Shown here in pieces: positions 56,501 through 64,000 of a stretch of DNA of 64,000 nt. Positions within the stretch are counted from its first letter, which is position 1; each line of letters opens with the position of its first letter. The translations under genes and the position numbers were made by a program. Below the pieces are notes generated by a model, which worked only from the letters and a program-made list of their open reading frames with translations, did not search any database and was not told the DNA's origin. Origin of the DNA: Plutella xylostella (Eukaryota > Arthropoda > Insecta > Lepidoptera > Plutellidae); NCBI RefSeq assembly GCF_932276165.1, contig NC_063993.1, positions 320,001 through 384,000 of the forward strand, given 5' to 3'.

Positions 56501-56840
56501 ACAAAAATTGCGGTCTTAACGCTTAAAGCGATTTTTTCAAGACAACCTTAGGGTGGAAGGATATTTATGATCTGCTTTTCTTAATGACTGCAATTCTTAT
56601 ACATACAATTCCCCCTCTACCCCCCAGCACGGTGATCTTCGCGATGGAGGGCGTGGGCGTGGTGATGCCGGTGGAGAACGAGATGAAGCACCCGCAGAGG
56701 TTCCTGGGCTGCCCCGGCGTGCTCAACGTGTCGATGGTCATCGTCATCTCTCTCTACGGCATCTTCGGCTTCTTCGGGTACTTGAAGTACGGCGACGCGG
56801 TGAAGGGAAGTATCACGCTGAACTTGCCGCAGGACGCTTG
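50523..56840 (+). CDS. Proton-coupled amino-acid transporter (SLC36/PAT), 5' seven exons
   Basis: Joined exons 50523-50578, 51231-51350, 52074-52224, 53636-53757, 54245-54329, 55527-55777 and 56628-56840 give 332 codons plus two bases in one frame; the rest (at least the last TM helices) is beyond the window. PATs move small neutral amino acids with protons across plasma or lysosomal membranes; insect members such as pathetic act in growth and TOR signalling. Evidence: a soluble N-terminus (about 1-60); TM1 with SIVHLLKACLGSGILAMPAA; loop TSQKVC..GYADTCG; SQIRNLKYLVPFSLLAN; and the signature FAMEGVGVVMPVENEMKHPQ followed by FLGCPGVLN and ISLYGIFGFFGYLKYGD. The start ATG (CAAAATGAG) follows an acceptor at 50505-50506. 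Intron 7 holds a full RTE-like LINE. Confidence 0.9.
50953..51074. mobile_element. MITE, CAGGGTGT termini
   Basis: 122 bp starting CAGGGTGT and ending ACACCCTG, with the internal block CCTAAGCCGAAAGTGGG shared with repeats near 47376-47461 and 52975-53035. It is in transporter intron 1. Confidence 0.6.
51231..51350 (+). CDS. Transporter coding exon 2 (N-terminal cytosolic)
   Basis: Acceptor TATTTTTCAG, donor GTAAGT, phase 2. It encodes polar sequence ending KKPYNPFENRNLEHPNS, typical of the segment before TM1. Confidence 0.85.
51351..52073. other. Transporter intron 2
   Basis: AT-rich; nothing recognised. Confidence 0.45.
52074..52224 (+). CDS. Transporter coding exon 3 (TM1-TM2)
   Basis: GC-rich exon with acceptor CGTTATTCGCAG and donor GTGAGT. 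LGSIVHLLKACLGSGILAMP is the conserved PAT TM1; GGSIGTLIAGVVCTHAMKLL follows. Confidence 0.92.
52225..53635. other. Transporter intron 3
   Basis: Contains a CAGGGTGT-family fragment (about 52975-53035, minus) and a SINE body fragment (about 53355-53412: CCTGCATGCGTTAAGCC, ACAAACCCGCAGTGGAGCAG). Otherwise AT-rich. Confidence 0.45.
53636..53757 (+). CDS. Transporter coding exon 4
   Basis: Acceptor GGTTTTCAG, donor GTAAGT. TSQKVCVDAEKPFLGYADTC and GPKGLRKYANVF match the loop between TM2 and TM3 in PATs. Confidence 0.9.
53758..54244. other. Transporter intron 4
   Basis: AT-rich; no repeat or other feature recognised. Confidence 0.4.
54245..54329 (+). CDS. Transporter coding exon 5 (TM3)
   Basis: Acceptor AACTTTCAG, donor GTAACA. 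It encodes a hydrophobic helix AATYIGVMCVYIVFIGSSF. Confidence 0.88.
54330..55526. other. Transporter intron 5
   Basis: Starts with a short deleted copy of the GGGCAATGAAA MITE family (54344-54428). A TATAACACCCCTCCTTTTCCG repeat fragment, shared in part with about 33970 and 56878, lies near 54797-54815. Confidence 0.45.
55527..55777 (+). CDS. Transporter coding exon 6 (TM4-TM5)
   Basis: Acceptor TTTATCCACAG, donor GTAAAT. YCALTLVPLVLISQIRNLKY and LVPFSLLANALITVVFAITM are PAT-typical. Confidence 0.92.
56243..56345 (+). mobile_element. tRNA-derived SINE fragment
   Basis: GGTGTAGTAGTTAGTGACCC (A-box side) and GGTTCGATCCCC (B box) with GGGTCTTGGATGT after it, matching the SINE at 23757-24019; the body is truncated. 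Confidence 0.7.
56440..56565 (-). mobile_element. CR1-like LINE 3' UTR fragment
   Basis: On the minus strand, CCTTCCACCCTAAGGTTGTC and AATCGCTTTAAGCG..AAGACCGC then AATAAA match the 3' UTR of the LINE at 35930-36907. Confidence 0.6.
56628..56840 (+). CDS. Transporter coding exon 7 (TM6-TM7)
   Basis: Acceptor CTCTACCCCCCAG, donor GTGAGT. It holds the family signature FAMEGVGVVMPVENEMKHPQ and the following glycine-rich helix, and ends TG, the first two bases of a tryptophan codon. Confidence 0.94.
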
Positions 56841-57267
56841 GTGAGTTTTGGTTTTGACCACGGCGGAAAAGAGGGGTGTTATAAGTTTAACGTATCTGTG
56901 TATCTGTCTGTAGCTTATAAAAGCTGAACTATTTATAAAGGAAAAAGGAACTTATGTTCTTAGCTAAGTTTTAAGAAAATCAGTTCAGCCGTTTAAAAGT
57001 TATGCTACTTTCATTGTTGAGTGTCGGGGGTTTTTTAACGTAGATTATATGTATTTTATATTTATGTTATATCGCATTGTTTGTGTTTGGCAGTGATCGT
57101 CGATTCGTGGACATAGGACTATCCCAAGAACGAACTTAGCTCATTAAACGAACGTTAGTGACTTTCGTCTGACTCACCGTTCTTTATGTTAGACCCTTTA
57201 TACTTAAATCTACTTAACTATGATGATGATGATGATTCTGTCCGACCGGATTCGGTCACGGCGACTG

Positions 57268-60200
57268 TTACGGCTGGGGAGGGCGTCGGTCGTGTGCCCT
57301 CATATGACTTATGTAGCCGATCTTGGCTGTGAACGTGCGGTTGCACTGGCTACATGTCAGGATTCCATTGGGGTAGTGGTATTGTATGGCAGCTGGTGGT
57401 CTACTTCTGAGTTCGTCACGTTTGGCATCAAGAGCAGCTTTTCGTTTAGCCTCAAACTCGAAGATGTTGGTGTTGACAGTATGCCGCCACACGGCTCGGT
57501 CCTCAGCTTGCTCTTCCCATGTCGAATGGTCAATTTCGCAACTCTTCATGTGGCGTTTCTGCACGTCCTTAAACCTAAGGTACTGCCCGCCCTGTTTGCG
57601 CTTCCCTTTCTGAAGTTCGCAGTAGAAAATGCGTTTAGCCATTCTCTCCTCGGGCATCCGTCGCACGTGGCCACACCAGCGCAGCTGACGTCTCATCAGG
57701 TAAGCTTCAATTCCCCCAACATTACAGCGACGCAGTATTTCCGTGTTTCTGACACGGTCAGACCATTTGACGTTCAGAATGTTGCGGAGGGATCTCAGAT
57801 GGAATTTGTCTAGCGCGCGGATGTGCTTACGATATGGGCACCAGGTTTCGGCAGAGTAGAGGAGATTCGGGAGAACAATTGCCATATAGACAGCAATCTT
57901 GGTTGAGAGCCTGATGTCATGCGAGCGGAACACTTTGGCCTGCAACTTCCCGAAAGCTGCAGCAGCAGCTCCGATTCTGCTGTTGACTTCAGGGTCAAGA
58001 TCGTATTTCGCCGACACAGTACTACCCAAGTACTTGAATTTGTACACTTGTTTCAGAGAGTTTTCTCCGAGCTTTATGTCGAGAGTCGAATTGACGGTGC
58101 CTTCTTCAGTGTCCATCGCCATGACTTCCGTCTTGCCAACACTGATTTTTAGGCCATACCTGCGACATGACTCGTCGAAATTGGTGATCCATTCTTGCAG
58201 TCCCTCTACTGAATCTGATACAAAGCACAGGTCATCGGCGTACATGATCTCTCTAATTGTGTCACAGGATACCTTGGTACGCGCTTTTAATCTGGCAAGG
58301 TTATAAAGATTCCCGTCTGTTCTGAATCGAATCTGGACACCGGCTGTTGAAACGCTTAGTGATTCATTCACTACCGCTGCAAAGTATAATGCGAACAAGG
58401 TAGGTGCCAGTACACAGCCTTGCTTTACTCCACAGGTGACGGAGAAGAAGTCTGATTGTTCACCGTCTGTACTGACGCAGCACCTCATGTCATCGTGCAG
58501 CAGTCGGAGAATGCGGACAAATTTATCGGGGCATCCAAGTTTACCCAACAGCATCCAGAGGGCTTCGCGTGGCACACAGTCAAAGGCCTTCTCAAGGTCA
58601 ACGAAGCAGAGGAACAGAGGTTGACATTGCTCCCTACTCTTCTCCTGAAGTTGCCGCAGGCAGAAGATGGCCTCGCATGTGCCTCTTTGTGGGCGAAAAC
58701 CAAATTGTGACTCAGGTAAGATCTTTTCAGAGACAGGTACAAGGCGATTGAGTAAGATGCGTGCAAAAATCTTTCCAGGCGTGGACAGCAGGGATATTCC
58801 TCGGTAAGAGTTGCAGTCAGAACGGTCACCTTTGTTCTTATACAGAGCACAGATCTGCGATACGGTGAAGTCACCTGGGACTTGTTCCTCATTCCACATC
58901 CGTACAAACAGCTTCCAAAGATGGTTGTGAAGCTCTTCTGTACCATATTTGAGCAATTCTCCTGGAATGTTATCGATGCCCACGGCCTTGTCATTCTTTT
59001 GCTGAGTGATGGCATCAATTACTTCACTGAGTGCAGGTGGTTCATCCATTTCAGCTACGGTTGCATAGTTTGGAAGAGATCTGATGTGTTCGAGATCAGC
59101 AGATCGATCTACGTTAAGCAGGTTCTGAAAATGTTGTGCCCAACGTTTCAGGACATCTTGATTGGATGTTAGCCTCTGCGTGCCATCGAGGGACTTAATA
59201 GGCACTTTTCCGTGATACCTGGTACCAATCAGACTCCTCAGCTCACCGTAAAAAACGCCGAGTTGCTTGGAATCTGCTAGCATTTGTATGTAACGAGCCT
59301 TTTCTTGCCACCACCGATCTTTGGTGTCCCGTGTTAGTTTCCTTAGGTTGTGAGAGCTAGACTTGATTTTTTCCTGAAATGTAGTCGAGGTGTCCCTACG
59401 ATCTCGGCTTCGCAAGAGTTTTCGGTGTTTCTCAATAGCTTCCACCAAGATCTTATTGTTTTCGTCGAACCAGTCTTCGTGGACACGTTTCTTGAGTCCC
59501 AAAGTTTCAGTCGCACTTTCAACAAGATTGGAGCATAGGGACTTCCACTCATCATTTAAATCTTGTTCAGCTAGATGGATTGCCAGTCTGCTGTTCAAAG
59601 CTCGGCCGAAGGCGGTTCTTGTCTCTTGGCTTTTTGCATTCTCCACATTCAAGCGTACTCGGGCCGGCTTAGAGCTACGCCTTGGCCGGTGGAGACGCAA
59701 TTTTGTCCTTACAATGACTAATCGGTGGTCCGTCCAGCATTCTGCTCCCCTCATAACTCGGGTGATTTGCACCGCAGATAGATCCCTGTGACGTACTATG
59801 GCGTAGTCAATGAGATGCCAGTGCTTTGACCTCGGGTGCATCCAGGTAGTTTTGTATTTGGCAGGGAGTCTGAAGCAAGTGTTGGTGATCGCCAGCTCGA
59901 ATTGGGCACATATACTCAGCAGTAGTTGTCCGTTGCTGTTCATTGCACCAACTCTGTGTCTACCGAGAACTTTTGGCCACGCTTCATGATCACGGCCAAC
60001 GCGCGCGTTGAAGTCACCCAGTAACATCAGTTGCTCTTCAGGACGGATCTTCGCAATAGCGTCGGAGAGCTCTTCGTAAAACTTCTCCTTATCTTCGTCG
60101 TCTTTATCCAAAGTCGGAGCGTATACGCTTAGGATGTTAAGACAGTTATCATTGTCCAGGTGCAGGCGTAGGGAAATAACACGATCAGAGATGTAGACAG

Positions 60201-60474
60201 GGCATTCATCCAGTCCTTTTGCTATCTCATTCTTAATCGCAAAACCAACACCAGATCGCCGGGGCTCTGACGCGGCGGTTCCTTTCCAATAAAATGTATA
60301 ACCACCACCGTGCTCTGTTAACTGTCCCTCTTCAGCCAAGTGGGTCTCGCTAAGAGCAGCTATGTCTACATTATATCGGCGAAGTTCTCGAGCAACTATA
60401 GCAGTCTTCCGCTCCGGGCATAAGTTAGTGTCACGATCAAGTAACGTGCGGACATTCCATGCTGCAAAAGTCAT
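57268..60474 (-). CDS. RTE-like LINE ORF2: endonuclease, reverse transcriptase, C2H2 finger
   Basis: One uninterrupted ORF of 1068 codons, ATG 60474 to TAA 57268, full length for its family. An apurinic-type endonuclease occupies about residues 1-250: WNVRTLLD at the start, SETHLAEEG near 42, GDFNARVGRDH near 152, WTDHRLV near 247. The reverse transcriptase core includes DKAVGIDNIPGELLKYG, CNSYRGISLLSTPGKIFARI, LCFVDLEKAFDCVPRE, GVKQGCVLAPTLFALY and the catalytic EIMYADDLCFVSD. Then come KYLGSTVS, RNTEILRRCNV.. LRWCGHVRRMPEERMAKRI and TWEEQAEDRAVWRHT, and a final C2H2 finger CSQCNRTFTAKIGYISHMRAH with all four ligands. All catalytic motifs look intact, so it may still be active. The start context follows a conserved-looking leader. 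Confidence 0.93.
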   Translation of the reverse strand: MTFAAWNVRTLLDRDTNLCPERKTAIVARELRRYNVDIAALSETHLAEEGQLTEHGGGYTFYWKGTAASEPRRSGVGFAIKNEIAKGLDECPVYISDRVISLRLHLDNDNCLNILSVYAPTLDKDDEDKEKFYEELSDAIAKIRPEEQLMLLGDFNARVGRDHEAWPKVLGRHRVGAMNSNGQLLLSICAQFELAITNTCFRLPAKYKTTWMHPRSKHWHLIDYAIVRHRDLSAVQITRVMRGAECWTDHRLVIVRTKLRLHRPRRSSKPARVRLNVENAKSQETRTAFGRALNSRLAIHLAEQDLNDEWKSLCSNLVESATETLGLKKRVHEDWFDENNKILVEAIEKHRKLLRSRDRRDTSTTFQEKIKSSSHNLRKLTRDTKDRWWQEKARYIQMLADSKQLGVFYGELRSLIGTRYHGKVPIKSLDGTQRLTSNQDVLKRWAQHFQNLLNVDRSADLEHIRSLPNYATVAEMDEPPALSEVIDAITQQKNDKAVGIDNIPGELLKYGTEELHNHLWKLFVRMWNEEQVPGDFTVSQICALYKNKGDRSDCNSYRGISLLSTPGKIFARILLNRLVPVSEKILPESQFGFRPQRGTCEAIFCLRQLQEKSREQCQPLFLCFVDLEKAFDCVPREALWMLLGKLGCPDKFVRILRLLHDDMRCCVSTDGEQSDFFSVTCGVKQGCVLAPTLFALYFAAVVNESLSVSTAGVQIRFRTDGNLYNLARLKARTKVSCDTIREIMYADDLCFVSDSVEGLQEWITNFDESCRRYGLKISVGKTEVMAMDTEEGTVNSTLDIKLGENSLKQVYKFKYLGSTVSAKYDLDPEVNSRIGAAAAAFGKLQAKVFRSHDIRLSTKIAVYMAIVLPNLLYSAETWCPYRKHIRALDKFHLRSLRNILNVKWSDRVRNTEILRRCNVGGIEAYLMRRQLRWCGHVRRMPEERMAKRIFYCELQKGKRKQGGQYLRFKDVQKRHMKSCEIDHSTWEEQAEDRAVWRHTVNTNIFEFEAKRKAALDAKRDELRSRPPAAIQYHYPNGILTCSQCNRTFTAKIGYISHMRAHDRRPPQP

Positions 60475-61400
60475 AGGTGAATTAACTTTATGGCAGGTTT
60501 TTCTGTTTCTTCGACCGCGAAGTTGGGATGCCTAGGCAGCCGCGGTTGCTACCTCCCCTTAGGTTTGGGATAAAGGTTTTTTTAGGACACCTTTTCTAGT
60601 CCCCTCCACGGCTGGGCGTGGGAAGCAGTCTTCCCCTAAATAGGGCTGCTTCGTCACTCAGAGTGCTGCCGAGTCTGCGCAGTTATCCCTATTCAACGCA
60701 AAAGCGACCACTCTCTCTGAGCCGCCTGTGTGCAATATTAGCCAAAGCCCAGCCTGCATCATTGCTGAACCTCTCTGCCTCTATTGTCGCCACAGGGCTT
60801 GAAGATCCGAGTCCATATTCGCCGAAACAGTCAAGTGCGCAGGAAATATTTTGGTGCATAGACGTGCGCGCTTACGCAGATGCACCCTCTCCTCCTCACT
60901 CTCCTTTGTCTGGTGGAACGGGGACCATTACGACCAGAGGAGAGTTCGGCCGCAGTGTCTGGCCGCCGGCAGCTGTGCCCTCTACCGACGCCCTTGGCCT
61001 TCCACAATGCCTTGCTGCCTCGCTGCATCCGCCAGCATCAGTTGCTCATCAGCCGCTGATGTGCCTTCTACACCGAAACAGTCTTTGTAAGGTGTGCGGG
61101 AGGTGTCCGCGATGACCGACATGTTTTACGCCCATGTGGCGAGGCTTGCCCCTTCCGCTAGATCAGCCGTACCAACATCCATTGTCTCCGCCTTCTCCAC
61201 CGTTGAGGTCTTCACCCGTAACCCTGGGCACGGGCTCTGCGTTATACCCCGCAGGCCTGGGTCCCTGGACGAACTCAGCCACCAGCTCACTCCGGCCTAC
61301 TGAAGAGAGAGGTGCCCACCCCCGCGACGTGGACGCGCCGAACAGGAGCTACCCCAGTGGGGCTCAGAGAAGGTGTCTCTAGTCCCCCTGGGGCCGGGTT
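60475..61400 (-). promoter_or_regulatory. 5' UTR of the RTE-like LINE
   Basis: GC-rich leader of the element, with several short overlapping frames on both strands but no domain. It ends in CACCTATG at the ORF start and probably carries the internal promoter. Confidence 0.55.
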
Positions 61401-62609
61401 AATGATCCTGTATGTTTCCAAGACCAAAGGCTATATGCAACCTTTGTTACTTACAAACTTTGTGTTAACTTCGGTACATCTTAGAACAAAAACTTCTTTA
61501 TTGGCAACTATAAGTACACACTTTATACATGTAAGTACCTTTATTTACATACATAATACATACGCAGGTAGGTATTTTGTTACCAAACTATGCAGACATT
61601 ATAAAAATCTAACGAAAGTGGATGTGAAATCAGTACCTCTTTCACTCCACCTCTTTTTCTATCATTATATTGAAGCAGTCGATAACATACAACCCCCAAG
61701 TAGGTACAAGTAAGTATAATATTATCCACTTTAGCACTTCGTCTCAACGACAGCTGAATTTTAACTCGGTAATACCTTTCAATGAGTTTCCACTGGTAAT
61801 TTACATTGACAAAGAACTGAAACTCACTTGCGGGTGCATTGAACTTGTCTGCGATATTTTCAGTGCAGTCTGAAACGTTTCCATAGCTTTTTGAAGCGTA
61901 AGAGAGCGGTGGCTAAATCTAGATAACACTACGACCGAACTAACGACAACGGTGCGGCGCAGAAAGTCCGAAAGTCCCGGGGTCGATTCCCGGCTAGGGT
62001 ATTTTTTTTAATACGTTAATCTTCCTTTCCCCGTATTGAATGTGTCTTAAACAATGGTTAAACATGATTTTAGGCTACATTGGGCTAACTGAAGTATAAA
62101 AGTAAAAATCAAGAGTGCCTTGTAGCTTTCGGTATTTATGTCTGTTTGTCTATAATTACCTGTAGGTATGTAGGCTATCACTCAATTAGCGTTTTCTATT
62201 TCTGTTCATCTTTCATCTAAACATAGACGTCCTTTATATATACCTTTATTGAAAGGTTTCATATAATAAAATATGCTCAGTCTGGGTTTCATATTGAAAT
62301 AAAAGACCATCATTTCGTCAAGTGACAACTTGACACTCGACTGGAAGATATTACTCTCCGCACGAGCAGTAATCGTGCGTTTGTTCTCCTGCTTACTATC
62401 AATTTACGGATTTATGGATATGAAATAAAAATCCCATCGAGACAAAACGCTGGTTAGTGGTTGGTTTGGTCAATTAAAACTCCATTAAAGAGTGTGTTTA
62501 TATTAGTTTTGTAAGTACATACAGATTGATTAAGAAAATCATTATTTTCAATTCATCTTGATTTTCCTAAAACAAAAGCTTTTGTAAAAAAAGTCCTATT
62601 CATCCCCTT
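61401..62609. other. Transporter intron 7 beyond the LINE
   Basis: AT-rich. A SINE-like tRNA-derived trace lies at about 61905-62000 (GGTGGCTAAATC, GGGGTCGATTCCCGGCTAGGG). No transporter exon could be found here. Confidence 0.45.
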
Positions 62610-62690
62610 TTTGCCGCATATTATGTACAAATGGCGGTCTTATCGCTTAAAGCGATTTCTTCCAGACAACCCTTGGGTGGAAGGATATTT
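62610..62690 (-). mobile_element. CR1-like LINE 3' UTR fragment
   Basis: On the minus strand, CTTCCACCCAAGGGTTGTCT, GAAATCGCTTTAAGCGATAA and GACCGCCATTTGTAC match the 3' UTR at 35930-36907. It abuts the LTR element. Confidence 0.65.
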
Positions 62691-62911
62691 TCAATTTATA
62701 AAAGACGGTATAACATTTACACACAATCTTTTAATAACTTAAACAGTTTTTAGTTCACAGCAAAGGTTTTACAACAATTAGGCAAACATTAGGTTCGAGG
62801 TGACATAATAAGTGAAAAAAAACCATAGAGCTTCATAAAGCGGCTGGGAATGTGTAGCTTTCACTGTGGTTTGACCGGCGTTATTATTTTAAGGGAAAGG
62901 CGCGCGTTACA
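62691..62911 (-). repeat. 3' LTR (inner boundary defined)
   Basis: Directly after a polypurine tract (AGAGGGGGAGA, 62923-62913 minus) the sequence begins TGTAACGCGCGCC at 62911, the expected start of a 3' LTR. The outer end is uncertain, near or inside the LINE fragment at 62690. Confidence 0.6.
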
Positions 62912-62921
62912 GTCTCCCCCT

Positions 62922-64000
62922 CTAATCCGAACGATACGACTGGACTGCTGTTGCACCGTGGTCAGTACATGGTCTCCCCCCAAACGGTTTGTATTCCGGA
63001 TCCTTCAGCCGGTTCTCCCTAATGTGGCCATGAGATCGAGTTATTACATCAACGGTGGCAGTACAACGATAACACCGTACGGGGCTACTCGGCCGCGGTA
63101 GCATGCCGGCGGTAAGGTAGGGTCTCCCGGGCGCGTGTTCTATCTGCACGTTGTACTGTTCTACGTCAGCACCAGGCAGCTTCTCCCCCTTCTTCAGAGC
63201 TTCTCCTTTCTTGGGAGGCATTCTGTTCATGGGAGAGGCAGTAGACTCCTCATTGCTCACCTTTATTTGGTGGTTTTGGTTCACCGGCAACACATACGCA
63301 CGCGTAAATTCGCGTGAGTTGCCAGGAGTGTCGGTGAAACACCACGTACCTTGGGCTATGTTCAAGATCACACCTGCGTCGGTAATAAAATCGCGGCCTA
63401 ACAATGTTCTAGTGTTAGCGCCGGGGAACACAAGGAATTGCGTAGGTATGGTCCGTCCGTACAACGTAACATCGACGTTGGTACTAAGTACCTTACGTAG
63501 TTGGTTGGTTCCGTCGGCGAGGCTCACGTTACGTTCTATCTCCTCGAAGTGCGCGTAGTTATCAACGAGTACATTATAAAGCGCGGGGCTCGCGATGCAA
63601 TGCGTCGCCCCGGTATCTAAAATGGCAACACCTACTTTACTTGCTATTGTAACCTTTACCATAGGCAAGTCGGGGTTATTGGTGACGGTCGCGCTATTGA
63701 AGTCGACGTCCATCGAAGAGGTGGCAACATCATTCTTCACACGACACGCTTCGCATTTAGAACGCACCACCCCTCGCTGGCCGCAACCATAACACCGTAT
63801 ACCCGAACTGGTACTAGGCACTTCAGTGTTAGGTACACTGGGCGCGTTGCCAACTTTACATGGTTCACTATTAGCAGAATAGGGAGTATCGCGCCTACTC
63901 TGTTCGTCTTCACGACGTTTTGTTTCATCGCGAGTTTGACGATTACGACATTCTTCCGCTGCATGTCCAAACTGTTTGCAAAATGAACAACGCGGCCGTA
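62922..64000 (-). CDS. LTR retrotransposon gag-protease ORF, partial, lacking RT/integrase
   Basis: Minus-strand frame open from the right edge for 359 codons including the stop (TAG 62924-62922). A gag zinc knuckle CSFCKQFGHAAEEC comes first, then a second, degenerate knuckle CYGCGQRGVVRSKC whose histidine is lost. Next is a retropepsin-type protease: AILDTGATHCIASP at the active site, VSLADGTN and TLLGRDFITDAGV (the LLG..D flap/dimer motif). About 125 further residues, KKGEALKKGEKLPG to the end, resemble no polymerase. The stop overlaps the polypurine tract, so reverse transcriptase, RNase H and integrase are absent. It is probably a Ty3/Gypsy-type derivative deleted internally. Any real start is outside the window. 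Confidence 0.85.
   Translation of the reverse strand, partial: RPRCSFCKQFGHAAEECRNRQTRDETKRREDEQSRRDTPYSANSEPCKVGNAPSVPNTEVPSTSSGIRCYGCGQRGVVRSKCEACRVKNDVATSSMDVDFNSATVTNNPDLPMVKVTIASKVGVAILDTGATHCIASPALYNVLVDNYAHFEEIERNVSLADGTNQLRKVLSTNVDVTLYGRTIPTQFLVFPGANTRTLLGRDFITDAGVILNIAQGTWCFTDTPGNSREFTRAYVLPVNQNHQIKVSNEESTASPMNRMPPKKGEALKKGEKLPGADVEQYNVQIEHAPGRPYLTAGMLPRPSSPVRCYRCTATVDVITRSHGHIRENRLKDPEYKPFGGRPCTDHGATAVQSYRSD

Larger units (their letters stand above)
55778..56627. other. Transporter intron 6
   Basis: Contains a SINE head (56243-56345, plus) and a CR1-like 3' UTR fragment (56440-56565, minus). Confidence 0.5.
57219..61400 (-). mobile_element. Apparently full-length RTE-like LINE
   Basis: Minus-strand element. 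The 3' end is an (ATC)n tail (plus-strand ATG repeats at 57220-57236) right after the ORF stop, as in RTE elements. The ORF is 57268-60474. About 900 bp of GC-rich 5' UTR extends to about 61400, where base composition drops. It is inserted in transporter intron 7, antisense to the gene. The target duplication could not be defined. Confidence 0.85.

Noticed and set aside
57220..57813. 197-codon plus-strand ORF
   Set aside because: It lies antisense to the intact LINE ORF and begins in its ATG-repeat tail; a shadow frame.

Overview
The window looks like nuclear DNA of an insect, most likely a moth or butterfly (Lepidoptera). It is AT-rich and holds intron-rich genes with canonical GT-AG junctions, tRNA-derived SINEs of lepidopteran type, and many LINE, MITE, foldback and LTR-element pieces. 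Splice structures were read by eye from frame, junction and protein-motif consistency; no search was run.

Two host genes were reconstructed. On the minus strand a nine-coding-exon gene (coding span 38248 down to 14496) encodes a complete class A peptide GPCR of 468 residues, best explained as the cholecystokinin-like/sulfakinin receptor. All nine exons join in one frame. On the plus strand a proton-coupled amino-acid transporter (SLC36/PAT, 'pathetic'-like) begins at 50523; seven coding exons (332 full codons) lie in the window and the 3' exons are beyond the right edge. The two genes are arranged head to head, with about 12 kb between their coding starts. A GC-rich island at 45.5 kb is a promoter candidate.

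Layout: 1-3.8 kb, a bicistronic LINE (minus strand) with both frames open, running off the left edge. 3.8-6.8 kb, AT-rich sequence with one LINE remnant. 6.8-9.05 kb, a 5'-truncated LINE with an 11-bp target duplication. 10.7-11.7 kb, a piggyBac-like MITE. 14.5-38.3 kb, the GPCR, whose introns hold two CR1-like LINE ends, two SINEs, an hAT-like MITE with an 8-bp duplication, a Helitron-like composite, foldbacks and a tandem duplication over one exon end. 38.3-50.5 kb, non-coding with MITEs. 50.5-56.8 kb, the transporter. 57.2-61.4 kb, an RTE-like LINE with an intact 1068-codon ORF, antisense in transporter intron 7. 62.9-64 kb, the 3' end of an LTR retrotransposon carrying gag knuckles and protease but no reverse transcriptase before its polypurine tract.

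I found no CRISPR, operon or prokaryote-like system. The most unusual items are the duplicated splice-donor segment in the receptor gene, several near-perfect hairpins, the RT-less LTR element and the minisatellite-bearing composite element.
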